5,929 nucleotides of DNA from Candidatus Neomicrothrix sp. UBA4742 (GTDB taxonomy: Bacteria > Actinomycetota > Acidimicrobiia > Acidimicrobiales > Acidimicrobilacustridaceae): contig DHIQ01000131.1 in assembly GCA_002403895.1 (NCBI GenBank), forward strand, positions 1 to 5,929. Direction: 5' to 3'. The notes under the pieces were generated by a model. The model made no database searches, had not been told where the DNA came from, and saw only the letters and a list, made by a program, of their open reading frames with translations. Below, piece by piece: positions 1-5,301 of this stretch. The translations under genes and the position numbers were made by a program. Numbering within the stretch: the stretch's first letter is position 1; every line of letters begins with the position of its first letter.

Positions 1-27
1 CCACGGTCGCCACGGTCGCCACGATCA
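1..27 (-). repeat. 9-bp tandem repeat in the 3' part of rpsR
   Basis: Two exact copies of CCACGGTCG are followed by a third copy with two changes (CCACGATCA). Read on the minus strand they encode a Gly-Asp-Arg tripeptide repeat in the S18 C-terminal tail. The array may continue to the left of the window. Confidence 0.75.
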
Positions 28-308
28 CGGCCTCCGCCCCGCTGGGTGGTGACCCGATTGGCGTACGGCAGCAACGCCATCTCGCGCGCGTTCTTGATGG
101 CGATGGCGATTTCCCTCTGCTGCTGCGAGTCGTTGCCCGTGACCCGGCGAGCCCGGATCTTGGCGCGGTCGGACATGAACCGACGCAGAAGGTTGACGTC
201 CTTGTAATCGACGTAGTCGATCCGTTCGGCGTTGAGGACGCTCGTCTTCTTCTTGCTACGACGGGCGTTGTCCTTGTTCTTCCCCCGCTTGGGGGCGACC
301 TTGGCCAT
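1..308 (-). CDS. rpsR: 30S ribosomal protein S18 (3' end cut by window)
   Basis: S18 is a small-subunit ribosomal protein that binds 16S rRNA as a heterodimer with S6. I translated the minus strand from the ATG at 308-306 and read 102 complete codons without a stop. The N-terminus starts [20 protein letters not shown], followed by a core with the S18 signature ([11 protein letters not shown] at about 35-45, then an R/K-rich stretch and [18 protein letters not shown] at about 65-82). The start is set by a GAGGAG Shine-Dalgarno 8 nt upstream and by a TGATG overlap with the ssb stop. The core ends near residue 87. Beyond it runs a Gly/Arg/Asp tail ([13 protein letters not shown]) that is still open at base 1, so the protein exceeds 102 residues, whereas S18 is usually about 75-90. 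Identity is certain. The C-terminus and any downstream gene (rplI would be usual) are outside the window. Confidence 0.96.
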   Translation of the reverse strand, partial: MAKVAPKRGKNKDNARRSKKKTSVLNAERIDYVDYKDVNLLRRFMSDRAKIRARRVTGNDSQQQREIAIAIKNAREMALLPYANRVTTQRGGGRDRGDRGDR

Positions 309-769
309 CAGAAAGGCTCCTCATCATTGCTGTGGCCGGCGGGGGCTTCATTGGGCACGTTACGGGCCGCCGAAGCGCCCGCACCACCCTCGAAGTCGCC
401 TCCGCGGCGCTCGTTCTTCGTCACGCCGGCGGTGGCATACCGCAGGCTGGGACCGACCTCGTCGGCCACGATCTCGACCTTCGACCGCTTCTCACCCTCG
501 TTCGTCTCCCACGAGCGCTGCTCGAGGCGACCGGTCACGACGATCCGGGTGCCCTTCTGCACCGACTCGGCGACGTTTTCGGCCATCTGGGCCCAGCAGG
601 TGACGTCGAAGAAGGAAACCTTCTCCTCCCACTCCTGGGTCTGGCGGTTCTGCCAGCGGCGGTTCACGGCGAGGCCGAAGGTGGCCACCGCCTGCCCGCT
701 CGGGGTGAAACGCAGTTCGGGGTCGCGGGTGCAGTTCCCGACCACCGTGATGTTGTTGTCGCTTGCCAT
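308..769 (-). CDS. ssb: Single-stranded DNA-binding protein SSB
   Basis: SSB coats single-stranded DNA during replication, recombination and repair and recruits partner proteins through its C-terminal tip. The 153-residue product has an N-terminal OB fold over about residues 1-110: [20 protein letters not shown] at 6-25, then [21 protein letters not shown] at 52-66 and [16 protein letters not shown] at 72-87. A flexible Gly/Ala/Asn/Glu linker follows, and the protein ends in the canonical acidic-hydrophobic tip DEEPF. The linker is fairly short for an actinobacterial SSB. A GAAGGAG Shine-Dalgarno lies 7 nt before the ATG. It is the second gene of an rpsF-ssb-rpsR operon, an arrangement conserved in actinobacteria, and its stop overlaps the rpsR start by one base. 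I see no internal damage. Confidence 0.97.
   Translation of the reverse strand: MASDNNITVVGNCTRDPELRFTPSGQAVATFGLAVNRRWQNRQTQEWEEKVSFFDVTCWAQMAENVAESVQKGTRIVVTGRLEQRSWETNEGEKRSKVEIVADEVGPSLRYATAGVTKNERRGGDFEGGAGASAARNVPNEAPAGHSNDEEPF
317..322 (-). promoter_or_regulatory. rpsR Shine-Dalgarno inside the ssb 3' end
   Basis: On the minus strand this reads GAGGAG, 8 nt before the rpsR ATG. The same six bases are the two Glu codons of the SSB C-terminal tip (DEEPF). With the TGATG stop/start overlap, this suggests that rpsR translation is coupled to ssb. Confidence 0.75.
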
Positions 770-776
770 CTCAAGG

Positions 777-783
777 CTCCTTC
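777..783 (-). promoter_or_regulatory. ssb ribosome-binding site
   Basis: The minus strand reads GAAGGAG with a 7-nt spacer to the ssb ATG. It lies in the 15-nt gap between the rpsF stop (TAA, 787-785) and ssb, and it supports the ATG at 769 as the true start. Confidence 0.8.
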
Positions 784-784
784 G

Positions 785-1126
785 TTAGCCGGCGTCGGCC
801 GGAGCGGGTGCCTCGATGAGGCCGCGTCGGGCGGCCTCGCTGTCGGGCAACCGCATCAACTTGTGGCGGACGACCTCGTCCGCGAGACGGAGGGAGCGCT
901 CTACATCTTCGAGGCTGCGGGCCTCGGTGATGATCTCGAGCACGACATAGATGCCCTCGAACTTGTGGTTGATCTCGTACGCAAAGCGACGACGACCCCA
1001 CATGTCGGTCTTGGCGACCGATCCACTGCCGGCTTCGACCAGTTGGCCGAGCCGCTTCAAGGCGTCCTGGACGCCAGCGTCTTCGACGTCCGCGTCGAAG
1101 ATGATCATGAGTTCATACGCTCGCAT
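785..1126 (-). CDS. rpsF: 30S ribosomal protein S6
   Basis: S6 binds the central domain of 16S rRNA together with S18. The 113-residue product starts MRAYELMIIFDADVED, the standard S6 N-terminus. It continues with DMWGRRRFAYEINHKFEGIYVV (residues about 41-62, described by its WGRR and FAYEI cores) and the ERSLRLADEVVRHKLMRL helix near 76-93. A short acidic Ala/Pro-rich tail ends the protein. An in-frame ATG at 1135 and a longer open frame reaching 1249 exist. I prefer 1126 because family members start at MRAYEL, and because GGAGGTGAT, a full match to the 16S 3' end, sits 7 nt before this ATG and overlaps the 1135 ATG. It is the first gene of the operon and is preceded by a structured leader. 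Confidence 0.96.
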   Translation of the reverse strand: MRAYELMIIFDADVEDAGVQDALKRLGQLVEAGSGSVAKTDMWGRRRFAYEINHKFEGIYVVLEIITEARSLEDVERSLRLADEVVRHKLMRLPDSEAARRGLIEAPAPADAG

Positions 1127-1133
1127 GGAGCGC

Positions 1134-1142
1134 ATCACCTCC
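1134..1142 (-). promoter_or_regulatory. rpsF ribosome-binding site
   Basis: The minus strand reads GGAGGTGAT, a nine-base match to the anti-Shine-Dalgarno, 7 nt before the ATG at 1126. The in-frame ATG at 1135 falls within this element, so it is unlikely to be the start. The match decides the gene start. Confidence 0.8.
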
Positions 1143-1149
1143 CTCTGGA

Positions 1150-1180
1150 CCCGGTGAAACCGGGGCCCCGACGGTCGGGG
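1150..1180 (-). promoter_or_regulatory. rpsF leader with two adjacent hairpins (possible S6:S18 site)
   Basis: In the transcript sense (minus strand), CCCCGA-CCG-TCGGGG (1180-1166) forms a perfect 6-bp stem with a CCG triloop. One base later, CCCGG-TTTCA-CCGGG (1164-1150) forms a perfect 5-bp stem. CCCTG (1185-1181) could pair with CAGAGG (1147-1142, one bulged A) to close both hairpins into a junction just above the Shine-Dalgarno. Many bacteria carry an rpsF leader motif with a conserved CCG that binds S6:S18 and represses the operon. The known motif presents CCG in a bulge, and I cannot confirm the match here. Neither hairpin has a U tract, so a terminator for the upstream DUF192 transcript is less likely. 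Confidence 0.45.
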
Positions 1181-1202
1181 CAGGGTGTCAGTTGACCGCC
1201 CC

Positions 1203-1208
1203 AGCGTA
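1203..1208 (-). promoter_or_regulatory. Possible -10 of the rpsF operon
   Basis: The minus strand reads TACGCT, matching the actinobacterial TANNNT -10 pattern. Transcription would start near 1196 and give a leader of about 70 nt that includes both hairpins. I see no convincing -35, and TANNNT matches occur by chance, so this is a weak call. The rest of 1127-1282 holds no gene that I can recognise. Confidence 0.25.
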
Positions 1209-1282
1209 GTAGAAGTCACGTGCGCATCCCTCATCGCCCCAGTATGCAAACCCGGTGTGACAGGAACTGGACGGAGGCAAGG

Positions 1283-1822
1283 TCAGTCCTTGGCGGCCGT
1301 GCAGCTTGCTCCGGCCTGGTGCTCGATGCGGGCACCGACACCGAGTCCCAGGCTGGACAGCCGGCCCTGGGGGACCTCGATGGCCAGCCGGTAGGCCTCC
1401 GGGGGCCTGGTGAGGGGACACGGGTCGGTGCCAGCCGGGCAGGGGTCCATGTCGGCCGTGAACGTCACCGTTCCCTGCTGGTCGGCAAAGGCGATGGACA
1501 GGGGAATCAGCGTGTCCTTCATCCAAAACCCGGTCGTGGTGTCGTCGTCGAACACGAACAACATGCCGGCGATGCCGTCGAGCGACGGGTCGGTCACCCC
1601 CATGAGACCCTGGCCACGCAACCCATCACGATCGGCCAACAGCACGCACCGCTCGATGACGGTGCCGTCAGGATTGACGATGCGCACCTTCACGGCGGTG
1701 AACCCCGCGGGGGCCACCCCGCCGCGCGCCGGGATAGTCTGGGTCACACCCCGGGCACCAAGCCTCTCGTTCGAGCCGCATGCCGTGAACCCCAGCGCGG
1801 CGACGACCGCCACCAGCACCAC
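1283..1822 (-). CDS. DUF192 domain secreted lipoprotein
   Basis: DUF192 proteins are small, usually exported proteins of unknown biochemical role. The 179-residue reading from the GTG at 1822 opens with a hydrophobic stretch and a cysteine (GFTACG, Cys15), which fits a lipoprotein signal although the -3 residue is Phe. The DUF192 core is clear: GLRGQGLMGV at 67-76, GIAGMLFVFDDD at 83-94, GFWMKDTLIPLSIAFAD at 98-114, then an insert with two cysteines (DPCPAGTDPCP) and the AIEVPQG turn near 147-153. The signal peptide from this GTG lacks the usual basic n-region and no Shine-Dalgarno precedes it. The frame is open upstream and encodes a basic stretch (RPQRRAH), and a CTG at 1870-1868 overlaps the panB stop as CTGA. 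The true N-terminus may therefore lie at 1870, giving 195 residues. It is probably cotranscribed with panB. The family call is sure and the start is not. Confidence 0.88.
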   Translation of the reverse strand: MVLVAVVAALGFTACGSNERLGARGVTQTIPARGGVAPAGFTAVKVRIVNPDGTVIERCVLLADRDGLRGQGLMGVTDPSLDGIAGMLFVFDDDTTTGFWMKDTLIPLSIAFADQQGTVTFTADMDPCPAGTDPCPLTRPPEAYRLAIEVPQGRLSSLGLGVGARIEHQAGASCTAAKD

Positions 1823-1866
1823 CAGATGAGCGCGTCGCTGGGGTCGGGACCAGCCGCGGTATCGGC

Positions 1867-2736
1867 TCAGGCGCTGGCTGATGGGGCACCGCTCCCGTAG
1901 ACGCTCAGCGCCTCGGCCACCTCGCTGGGCAGGTGGTAGCTCTCCTCATCGGCGGGGAACCGCCCGGAGCGGACGTCAGCGGCATAGGCCTCCAACGCCG
2001 ACACGCCGATCTGCTTGAGGGAGGCGTAGCGACGCACGAACTTCGGGAGGATCCGGTCCTCGATGCCGAGCACGTCGTGGAAGACCAACACTTGGCCATC
2101 ACAGTGAGGGCCGGCGCCGATGCCGATAGTGGGGACGTCGACCGCGTCGGTAACCATGCGGGCCACCTCGTCGGGCACGCCCTCGAGCACCAGACCGAAG
2201 CAGCCGGCGTGGGCCAGCGCCTTGGCGTCAGCCACCAATCGCAACGCCGCTTCCTGCTCCCGACCCTGCACCTTGAACCCGCCCATGGCGTGCACCGATT
2301 GGGGGGTGAGCCCCAGATGGCCCATCACGGGGATCTCAGCATCGATGAGCGCCTCGATCATCGGCAGGCGCTTCCGCCCTCCTTCGAGCTTCACCGCCTG
2401 AGCCCCGGCCCGGATCAACACGGCCGCGTTGCGGACCGTGTCCTCGGTCGACAGGTGGTAGCTCATCCACGGGAGATCGCCCACGACCAGAGCCCGCGGC
2501 TTGGCCCGGGCTACGGCCGCGGTGTGATGGGCCATGTCGTCGATGGTGACCTGGAGGGTGTCGTCGTAGCCGAGGACGACCATGGCGAGGGAATCCCCCA
2601 CCAGGATCACGTCCACACCTGCCTCGTCGGCCATGCGCGCCCCGGGAGCGTCATAGGCCGTGACCATCACGAGCGGTTCGGATCCGGTGCGGACCTTGAC
2701 GGCCCGGACCGATGGCGCGGTGACGTTGTCGCCCAT
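1867..2736 (-). CDS. panB: 3-methyl-2-oxobutanoate hydroxymethyltransferase
   Basis: PanB transfers a hydroxymethyl group from 5,10-methylenetetrahydrofolate to 2-oxoisovalerate to make ketopantoate, the first committed step of pantothenate and coenzyme A synthesis (EC 2.1.2.11). The 289-residue product is a full-length TIM-barrel enzyme. The metal ligands known for the family are in place: Asp48 in VGDS, Asp87 in VVGDLPW and Glu118 in KLEGG. Glu185 in VLEGVP matches the catalytic Glu. Other signatures are MVTAYDAP (24-31), GHLGLTPQS (139-147), GGFKVQG (152-158) and TIGIGAGPHCDGQVLVFHDVLG around 203-224. The open frame extends to 2991, but the ATG at 2736 is preceded by a perfect AAGGAGG with a 7-nt spacer and matches the family start. 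The last ~15 residues are a Gly/Ser/Ala tail. It is the first gene of a probable panB-DUF192 unit. Confidence 0.97.
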   Translation of the reverse strand: MGDNVTAPSVRAVKVRTGSEPLVMVTAYDAPGARMADEAGVDVILVGDSLAMVVLGYDDTLQVTIDDMAHHTAAVARAKPRALVVGDLPWMSYHLSTEDTVRNAAVLIRAGAQAVKLEGGRKRLPMIEALIDAEIPVMGHLGLTPQSVHAMGGFKVQGREQEAALRLVADAKALAHAGCFGLVLEGVPDEVARMVTDAVDVPTIGIGAGPHCDGQVLVFHDVLGIEDRILPKFVRRYASLKQIGVSALEAYAADVRSGRFPADEESYHLPSEVAEALSVYGSGAPSASA

Positions 2737-2743
2737 TGCTGAG

Positions 2744-2750
2744 CCTCCTT
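2744..2750 (-). promoter_or_regulatory. panB ribosome-binding site
   Basis: The minus strand reads AAGGAGG, 7 nt before the ATG at 2736. This consensus site rules out the longer open frame that extends to 2991, part of which overlaps the opposite-strand zinc-ribbon gene. Confidence 0.85.
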
Positions 2751-2788
2751 GCTCCGTCCAGCGCCCCATGGCTGCCGGCGGTACGCAA

Positions 2789-2794
2789 AGCATA
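2789..2794 (-). promoter_or_regulatory. Possible -10 of panB
   Basis: The minus strand reads TATGCT, a TANNNT match. A TTGTTG at 2815-2810 lies 15 nt upstream, a short spacer for a -35. Transcription would begin near 2782, giving a leader of about 45 nt that contains the Shine-Dalgarno. It would be divergent from and close to the promoter of the plus-strand zinc-ribbon gene. Confidence 0.35.
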
Positions 2795-2822
2795 GGCACA
2801 GCGTCGAACCAACAACCACCTC

Positions 2823-2828
2823 TAGAGT
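2823..2828 (+). promoter_or_regulatory. -10 element of a leaderless zinc-ribbon gene
   Basis: TAGAGT matches TANNNT and is followed by 7 nt (TCCCCCC) and then the GTG at 2836. Transcription would begin at or next to the start codon. The bases before GTG are pyrimidine-rich with no Shine-Dalgarno, which supports leaderless translation, a common mode in actinobacteria. Confidence 0.55.
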
Positions 2829-2835
2829 TCCCCCC

Positions 2836-3012
2836 GTGACCGGGACGTGTGGGAGCTGCGGACGAGACGACGAGGACGTCGTCCTCGTCCGGCGCCTCTA
2901 CGTCACGCCTGAGGCATGGGACACGCCCGGGAAGGTGGAGCAAGGCGACGAGGAACGCTGGTGCTTCGTGTGCCGCACCCACTACCCCCACGAGGAGCTG
3001 GGCCAGGCCTGA
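2836..3012 (+). CDS. Small zinc-ribbon-like protein, function unknown
   Basis: A 58-residue protein starting at GTG (MTGTCGSCGR) and ending at the TGA 3010-3012. It has two CxxC pairs, Cys5/Cys8 (CGSC) and Cys43/Cys46 (CFVC), plus His49 and His52, the layout of a two-knuckle zinc ribbon. Between them lies an acidic stretch and RRLYVTPEAWDT, a conserved-looking segment. I cannot assign a function; related small proteins may exist in other actinobacteria but I cannot check this. The frame is open further upstream to an ATG at 2749. I chose 2836 because the upstream part has no protein-like character and overlaps the panB leader, and because a -10 element sits 7 nt before this GTG. The gene diverges from panB and converges on the penicillin-binding protein gene with only 9 bp between the stops. 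It is probably a cytoplasmic zinc-binding protein. Confidence 0.75.
   Translation: MTGTCGSCGRDDEDVVLVRRLYVTPEAWDTPGKVEQGDEERWCFVCRTHYPHEELGQA
2869..2889. repeat. Perfect 9-bp inverted repeat in the zinc-ribbon gene
   Basis: GACGAGGAC and GTCCTCGTC flank a 3-nt centre (GTC). The arms encode Asp-Glu-Asp and Val-Leu-Val, whose GAC/GAG and GTC/CTC codons are reverse complements, so the symmetry may be a by-product of coding. It could still form a stable hairpin about 33 nt into the message. Confidence 0.5.
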
Positions 3013-3021
3013 CCCCGCGAA

Positions 3022-3213
3022 TCAGGGCGGTTTGGGACCCACCGGGACGGTCGTGGTCGTCGTCGTGGTCGTCGGCTTGGTGGTGGTCGTCGTCTCCGGG
3101 GCCGTCGATGGCGTGGTGGTCGAGCTGGGAGCGGTGATCGACGGGGTCGTCGACGATCGCGGCGAGGTGCCCGTGACTCCGGTCCCCGCCGTCACCCCGG
3201 CGGTCACGTTCTT
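3022..3213 (-). repeat. Thr/Ser/Pro low-complexity tail of the penicillin-binding protein
   Basis: The last ~63 residues consist almost entirely of Thr, Ser, Pro, Gly, Ala and Val. The densest part, 3049-3093, encodes a 15-residue run of Thr broken only by Lys-Pro, written with ACC/ACG/ACA codons so that the plus strand reads as repeated GTC/GTG. Such tails are found on surface and secreted proteins of Acidimicrobiia and related actinobacteria. It may serve as a wall-spanning linker. Confidence 0.8.
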
Positions 3214-5268
3214 GGGACGGTTGAACGGGCAGCTGTCCAAGTCCTTGGTGGCCTTGGCCATGAACTTGCCCCAGATCGGCGCGGCGAACGTGGCACCGAA
3301 GACCTTGCGGTTGTGGACGCTGGTCATGGCCTTCACCGGTTTTGCCGCTTGGCCGGGAGCGGCCGGCTCACCCGGGTAACCCATCCACACCGCGGTCGTC
3401 AGTTGGCACGTGTAGCCCACGAACCAGGCGTCCTTGAAGTCCTCGGTCGTCCCCGTCTTGCCCGCCGCCGGTTTGTCGAAGTTGGCCGATGTCCCTGTCC
3501 CCCCCAGGATGACCTGGCTGAGCGCCCAGCTGACCTGGTCGGTGATGTCCTGGGACACGACCCGGGTCCGCTTGCTCGGCGCCTCGTAGAGCACCCGGCC
3601 CGAGGCATCGGTCACCCGGGTGACGATCGTGGGCGTGACGTGCTCCCCGTTGTCCATCAGCGTCGAGTACCCGCTGGCCATGTCCAGCGGGGAGACCGGG
3701 CTGGTCCCGAGCACCAACGAGGCATTGGGCTCCAGCTGGCTGACGACGCCCATGCGGTTGGCCGTGGCCACCAGGTTCTGCGGGTTGATGTCCTCCACCA
3801 GTTGGGCGAAGTAGGTGTTCACCGAGTCCTGGGTGGCTGTCACCATGTTGATGGAGCCATAGCTCTGGTTGTCGTCGTTCGACGGCTTCCAGTCGTGGCC
3901 GGCATCGGCGTTGGGGATGGTGATCCTGGCCGGGGAGTTGTAGATCTTGCCGAGGCCCAGCCCTTGTTTGAGGGCCTCGGTCACGGCGAAGGCTTTGAAC
4001 GTCGAACCGGCCTGGCGACCACCGCCCCCACCGTCAGCGCCCACCGCCAGGTTGACCTGGGACTTGGCGTAGTCCAGCCCCCCCAACATCGTCTTGATGT
4101 GGCCCTGGGGGTCGACGGCCACGATGGCGGCGGACGGGTCGTTGGGCTGGTTGAGGGTGGAGGTGACGGCGTCGACGGCGTTCTGCTGCAGGTCGTAGTT
4201 GATCGAGGTGTAGATGCGCAGCCCCCCACCCTGCAGCTCGGCGTCGGTGAACTGGTCGGCAAGCGAGTGTTGGACGTAGTCGACGATGTAGCCGGTGCCG
4301 AGCTCGGGGTGGGCCAGCCGTCCGGTCGTCGACTGCTGGCGAGGGAGCACATCGTCGAAGCCCGACTTGGCCACATAGTCGTGCTGTTCCTGGGTGATGT
4401 ATTTCTCTTCGAGCATGGCATCGAGGACGGACAGCCGGCGGCGGGTGGCGGTCTCGAGGCTGGTGGCGGCCGTGGGGTCGGAGGCGCCGCGGTTGGGGTC
4501 GGCGGTCTCGGGCGAGCGGATCAGCCCGGCCAGGAATGCGGCCTGACCGAGGTTGAGGTCCTCGACGTTCTGGCCGAAGTAGGTCCGCGAGGCCACCTGA
4601 ACGCCGTACGCGCCCCGGCCGAAGTAGATGGTGTTGAGGTAGCGGGTGAGGATCTCAGACTTGGGCAGCTCCCGCTCCAGCTTCACCGCCAGCACCGCCT
4701 CCTTGATCTTGCGGGTGACGGTCCGCTCGTCGCTGAGGTAGGTGTTCTTGACGTATTGCTGGGTGATGGTCGAACCGCCCTGTTGGACGCCGGAGCTTCG
4801 CAGGTCGGCCCACAGCGCGCGGCCCACCCCCACCGGGTCGACGCCGCCGTGCTTGAAGAATCCACGGTCCTCGGCGCTCACCACCGCATCGACCAGGATC
4901 GCCGGGATCTGGTCCTGGGTGACCGTGACCCGGTCCACGCCTCCAGAGAGTTGGGCCATGGCGTTGTCGGCGTTGCATCCCGCCGTCACGTCGTCGGCAC
5001 AGACGAACGTGGTCTGCAGCAGCGGCGGGTCCTGGTCGGGCAGTGGCACCTGGGTGAGCAGATAGCCGACCCCGGCGATGCCGAGCACGATCAGCAACCC
5101 AGCCGCGAAGAACACGCGCCGCCAACGCCACAGGAACCCCCGGCGAACGGGATCGGGGACTTGGGGACCGGCTCTCTTGGCGCGGGACGCAGTCTTCTTC
5201 CCGGCCGCCTTCCCTTCGCTCTTGGCCGCGGCTTTCTTCGAGGGGGACCGGCCCCCGCTCGGGGTCAC
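3022..5268 (-). CDS. ponA: Class A penicillin-binding protein (PonA1-like)
   Basis: A bifunctional enzyme that polymerises lipid II into glycan strands and cross-links their peptides outside the membrane. The 748 residues show, in order: a Lys/Ala-rich cytoplasmic tail (1-50); a transmembrane segment at about 52-71; a GT51 glycosyltransferase domain with catalytic Glu133 in AEDRGFFKHGG, QGGSTITQQ (163-171), RKIKEAVLAVKLE (186-199, Glu190) and the FGRGAYGVQVASRTYFG motif (216-232); and a transpeptidase domain with Ser422xxLys425 in GSTFK, Ser482-Val-Asn484 and Lys604-Thr-Gly-Thr. No PASTA domain is visible. The protein ends in a Ser/Thr/Pro tail (about 686-748). The start is GTG at 5268 with no usable Shine-Dalgarno; a 10-bp hairpin ends 8 nt before it. 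It follows the DUF5318 gene by 16 nt, as in mycobacteria, and is probably translated from the same transcript. Confidence 0.95.
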   Translation of the reverse strand: MTPSGGRSPSKKAAAKSEGKAAGKKTASRAKRAGPQVPDPVRRGFLWRWRRVFFAAGLLIVLGIAGVGYLLTQVPLPDQDPPLLQTTFVCADDVTAGCNADNAMAQLSGGVDRVTVTQDQIPAILVDAVVSAEDRGFFKHGGVDPVGVGRALWADLRSSGVQQGGSTITQQYVKNTYLSDERTVTRKIKEAVLAVKLERELPKSEILTRYLNTIYFGRGAYGVQVASRTYFGQNVEDLNLGQAAFLAGLIRSPETADPNRGASDPTAATSLETATRRRLSVLDAMLEEKYITQEQHDYVAKSGFDDVLPRQQSTTGRLAHPELGTGYIVDYVQHSLADQFTDAELQGGGLRIYTSINYDLQQNAVDAVTSTLNQPNDPSAAIVAVDPQGHIKTMLGGLDYAKSQVNLAVGADGGGGGRQAGSTFKAFAVTEALKQGLGLGKIYNSPARITIPNADAGHDWKPSNDDNQSYGSINMVTATQDSVNTYFAQLVEDINPQNLVATANRMGVVSQLEPNASLVLGTSPVSPLDMASGYSTLMDNGEHVTPTIVTRVTDASGRVLYEAPSKRTRVVSQDITDQVSWALSQVILGGTGTSANFDKPAAGKTGTTEDFKDAWFVGYTCQLTTAVWMGYPGEPAAPGQAAKPVKAMTSVHNRKVFGATFAAPIWGKFMAKATKDLDSCPFNRPKNVTAGVTAGTGVTGTSPRSSTTPSITAPSSTTTPSTAPETTTTTKPTTTTTTTTVPVGPKPP

Positions 5269-5276
5269 GCGAGCGA

Positions 5277-5301
5277 CCGCCCGCTCAGGCCGAGCGGGCG
5301 G
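5277..5301 (-). promoter_or_regulatory. Strong hairpin over the DUF5318/ponA junction
   Basis: CCGCCCGCTC (5277-5286) and GAGCGGGCGG (5292-5301) are perfect 10-bp complements with a 5-nt loop (AGGCC on the plus strand). The hairpin includes the DUF5318 stop codon and ends 8 nt before the ponA GTG. Its GCGGGCGG arm is exactly where a Shine-Dalgarno would be, so folding would limit ribosome access unless a ribosome arriving from DUF5318 opens it. There is no U tract, so intrinsic termination is unlikely. Confidence 0.65.

Noticed and set aside
1..27. CRISPR-like or minisatellite array
   Set aside because: The 9-bp units are in frame within rpsR, have no spacers and simply encode Gly-Asp-Arg repeats.
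332..1195. A 287-codon open frame on the plus strand
   Set aside because: It runs antisense across ssb and rpsF, two certain genes, and shows no domain or ribosome-binding site.
1127..1249. N-terminal extension of rpsF to 1249
   Set aside because: The extra 41 residues match no S6 protein, and the best Shine-Dalgarno in the region precedes the ATG at 1126.
1278..1292. CAAGG-TCAGT-CCTTG hairpin at the DUF192 stop codon as a terminator
   Set aside because: The stem is only 5 bp, lies over the stop codon and has no U tract in the transcript sense.
1188..1526. A 112-codon minus-strand frame covering the rpsF upstream region
   Set aside because: Most of it lies in another frame of the DUF192 gene. 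The remaining tail has no ribosome-binding site or motif.
1933..2742. A 269-codon open frame on the plus strand
   Set aside because: It is antisense to panB and has a composition typical of a shadow frame (His/Arg/Gly/Asp-rich), with no recognisable motif.
2737..2991. N-terminal extension of panB to 2991
   Set aside because: It overlaps the opposite-strand zinc-ribbon gene. The perfect AAGGAGG before 2736 and the family start argue against it.
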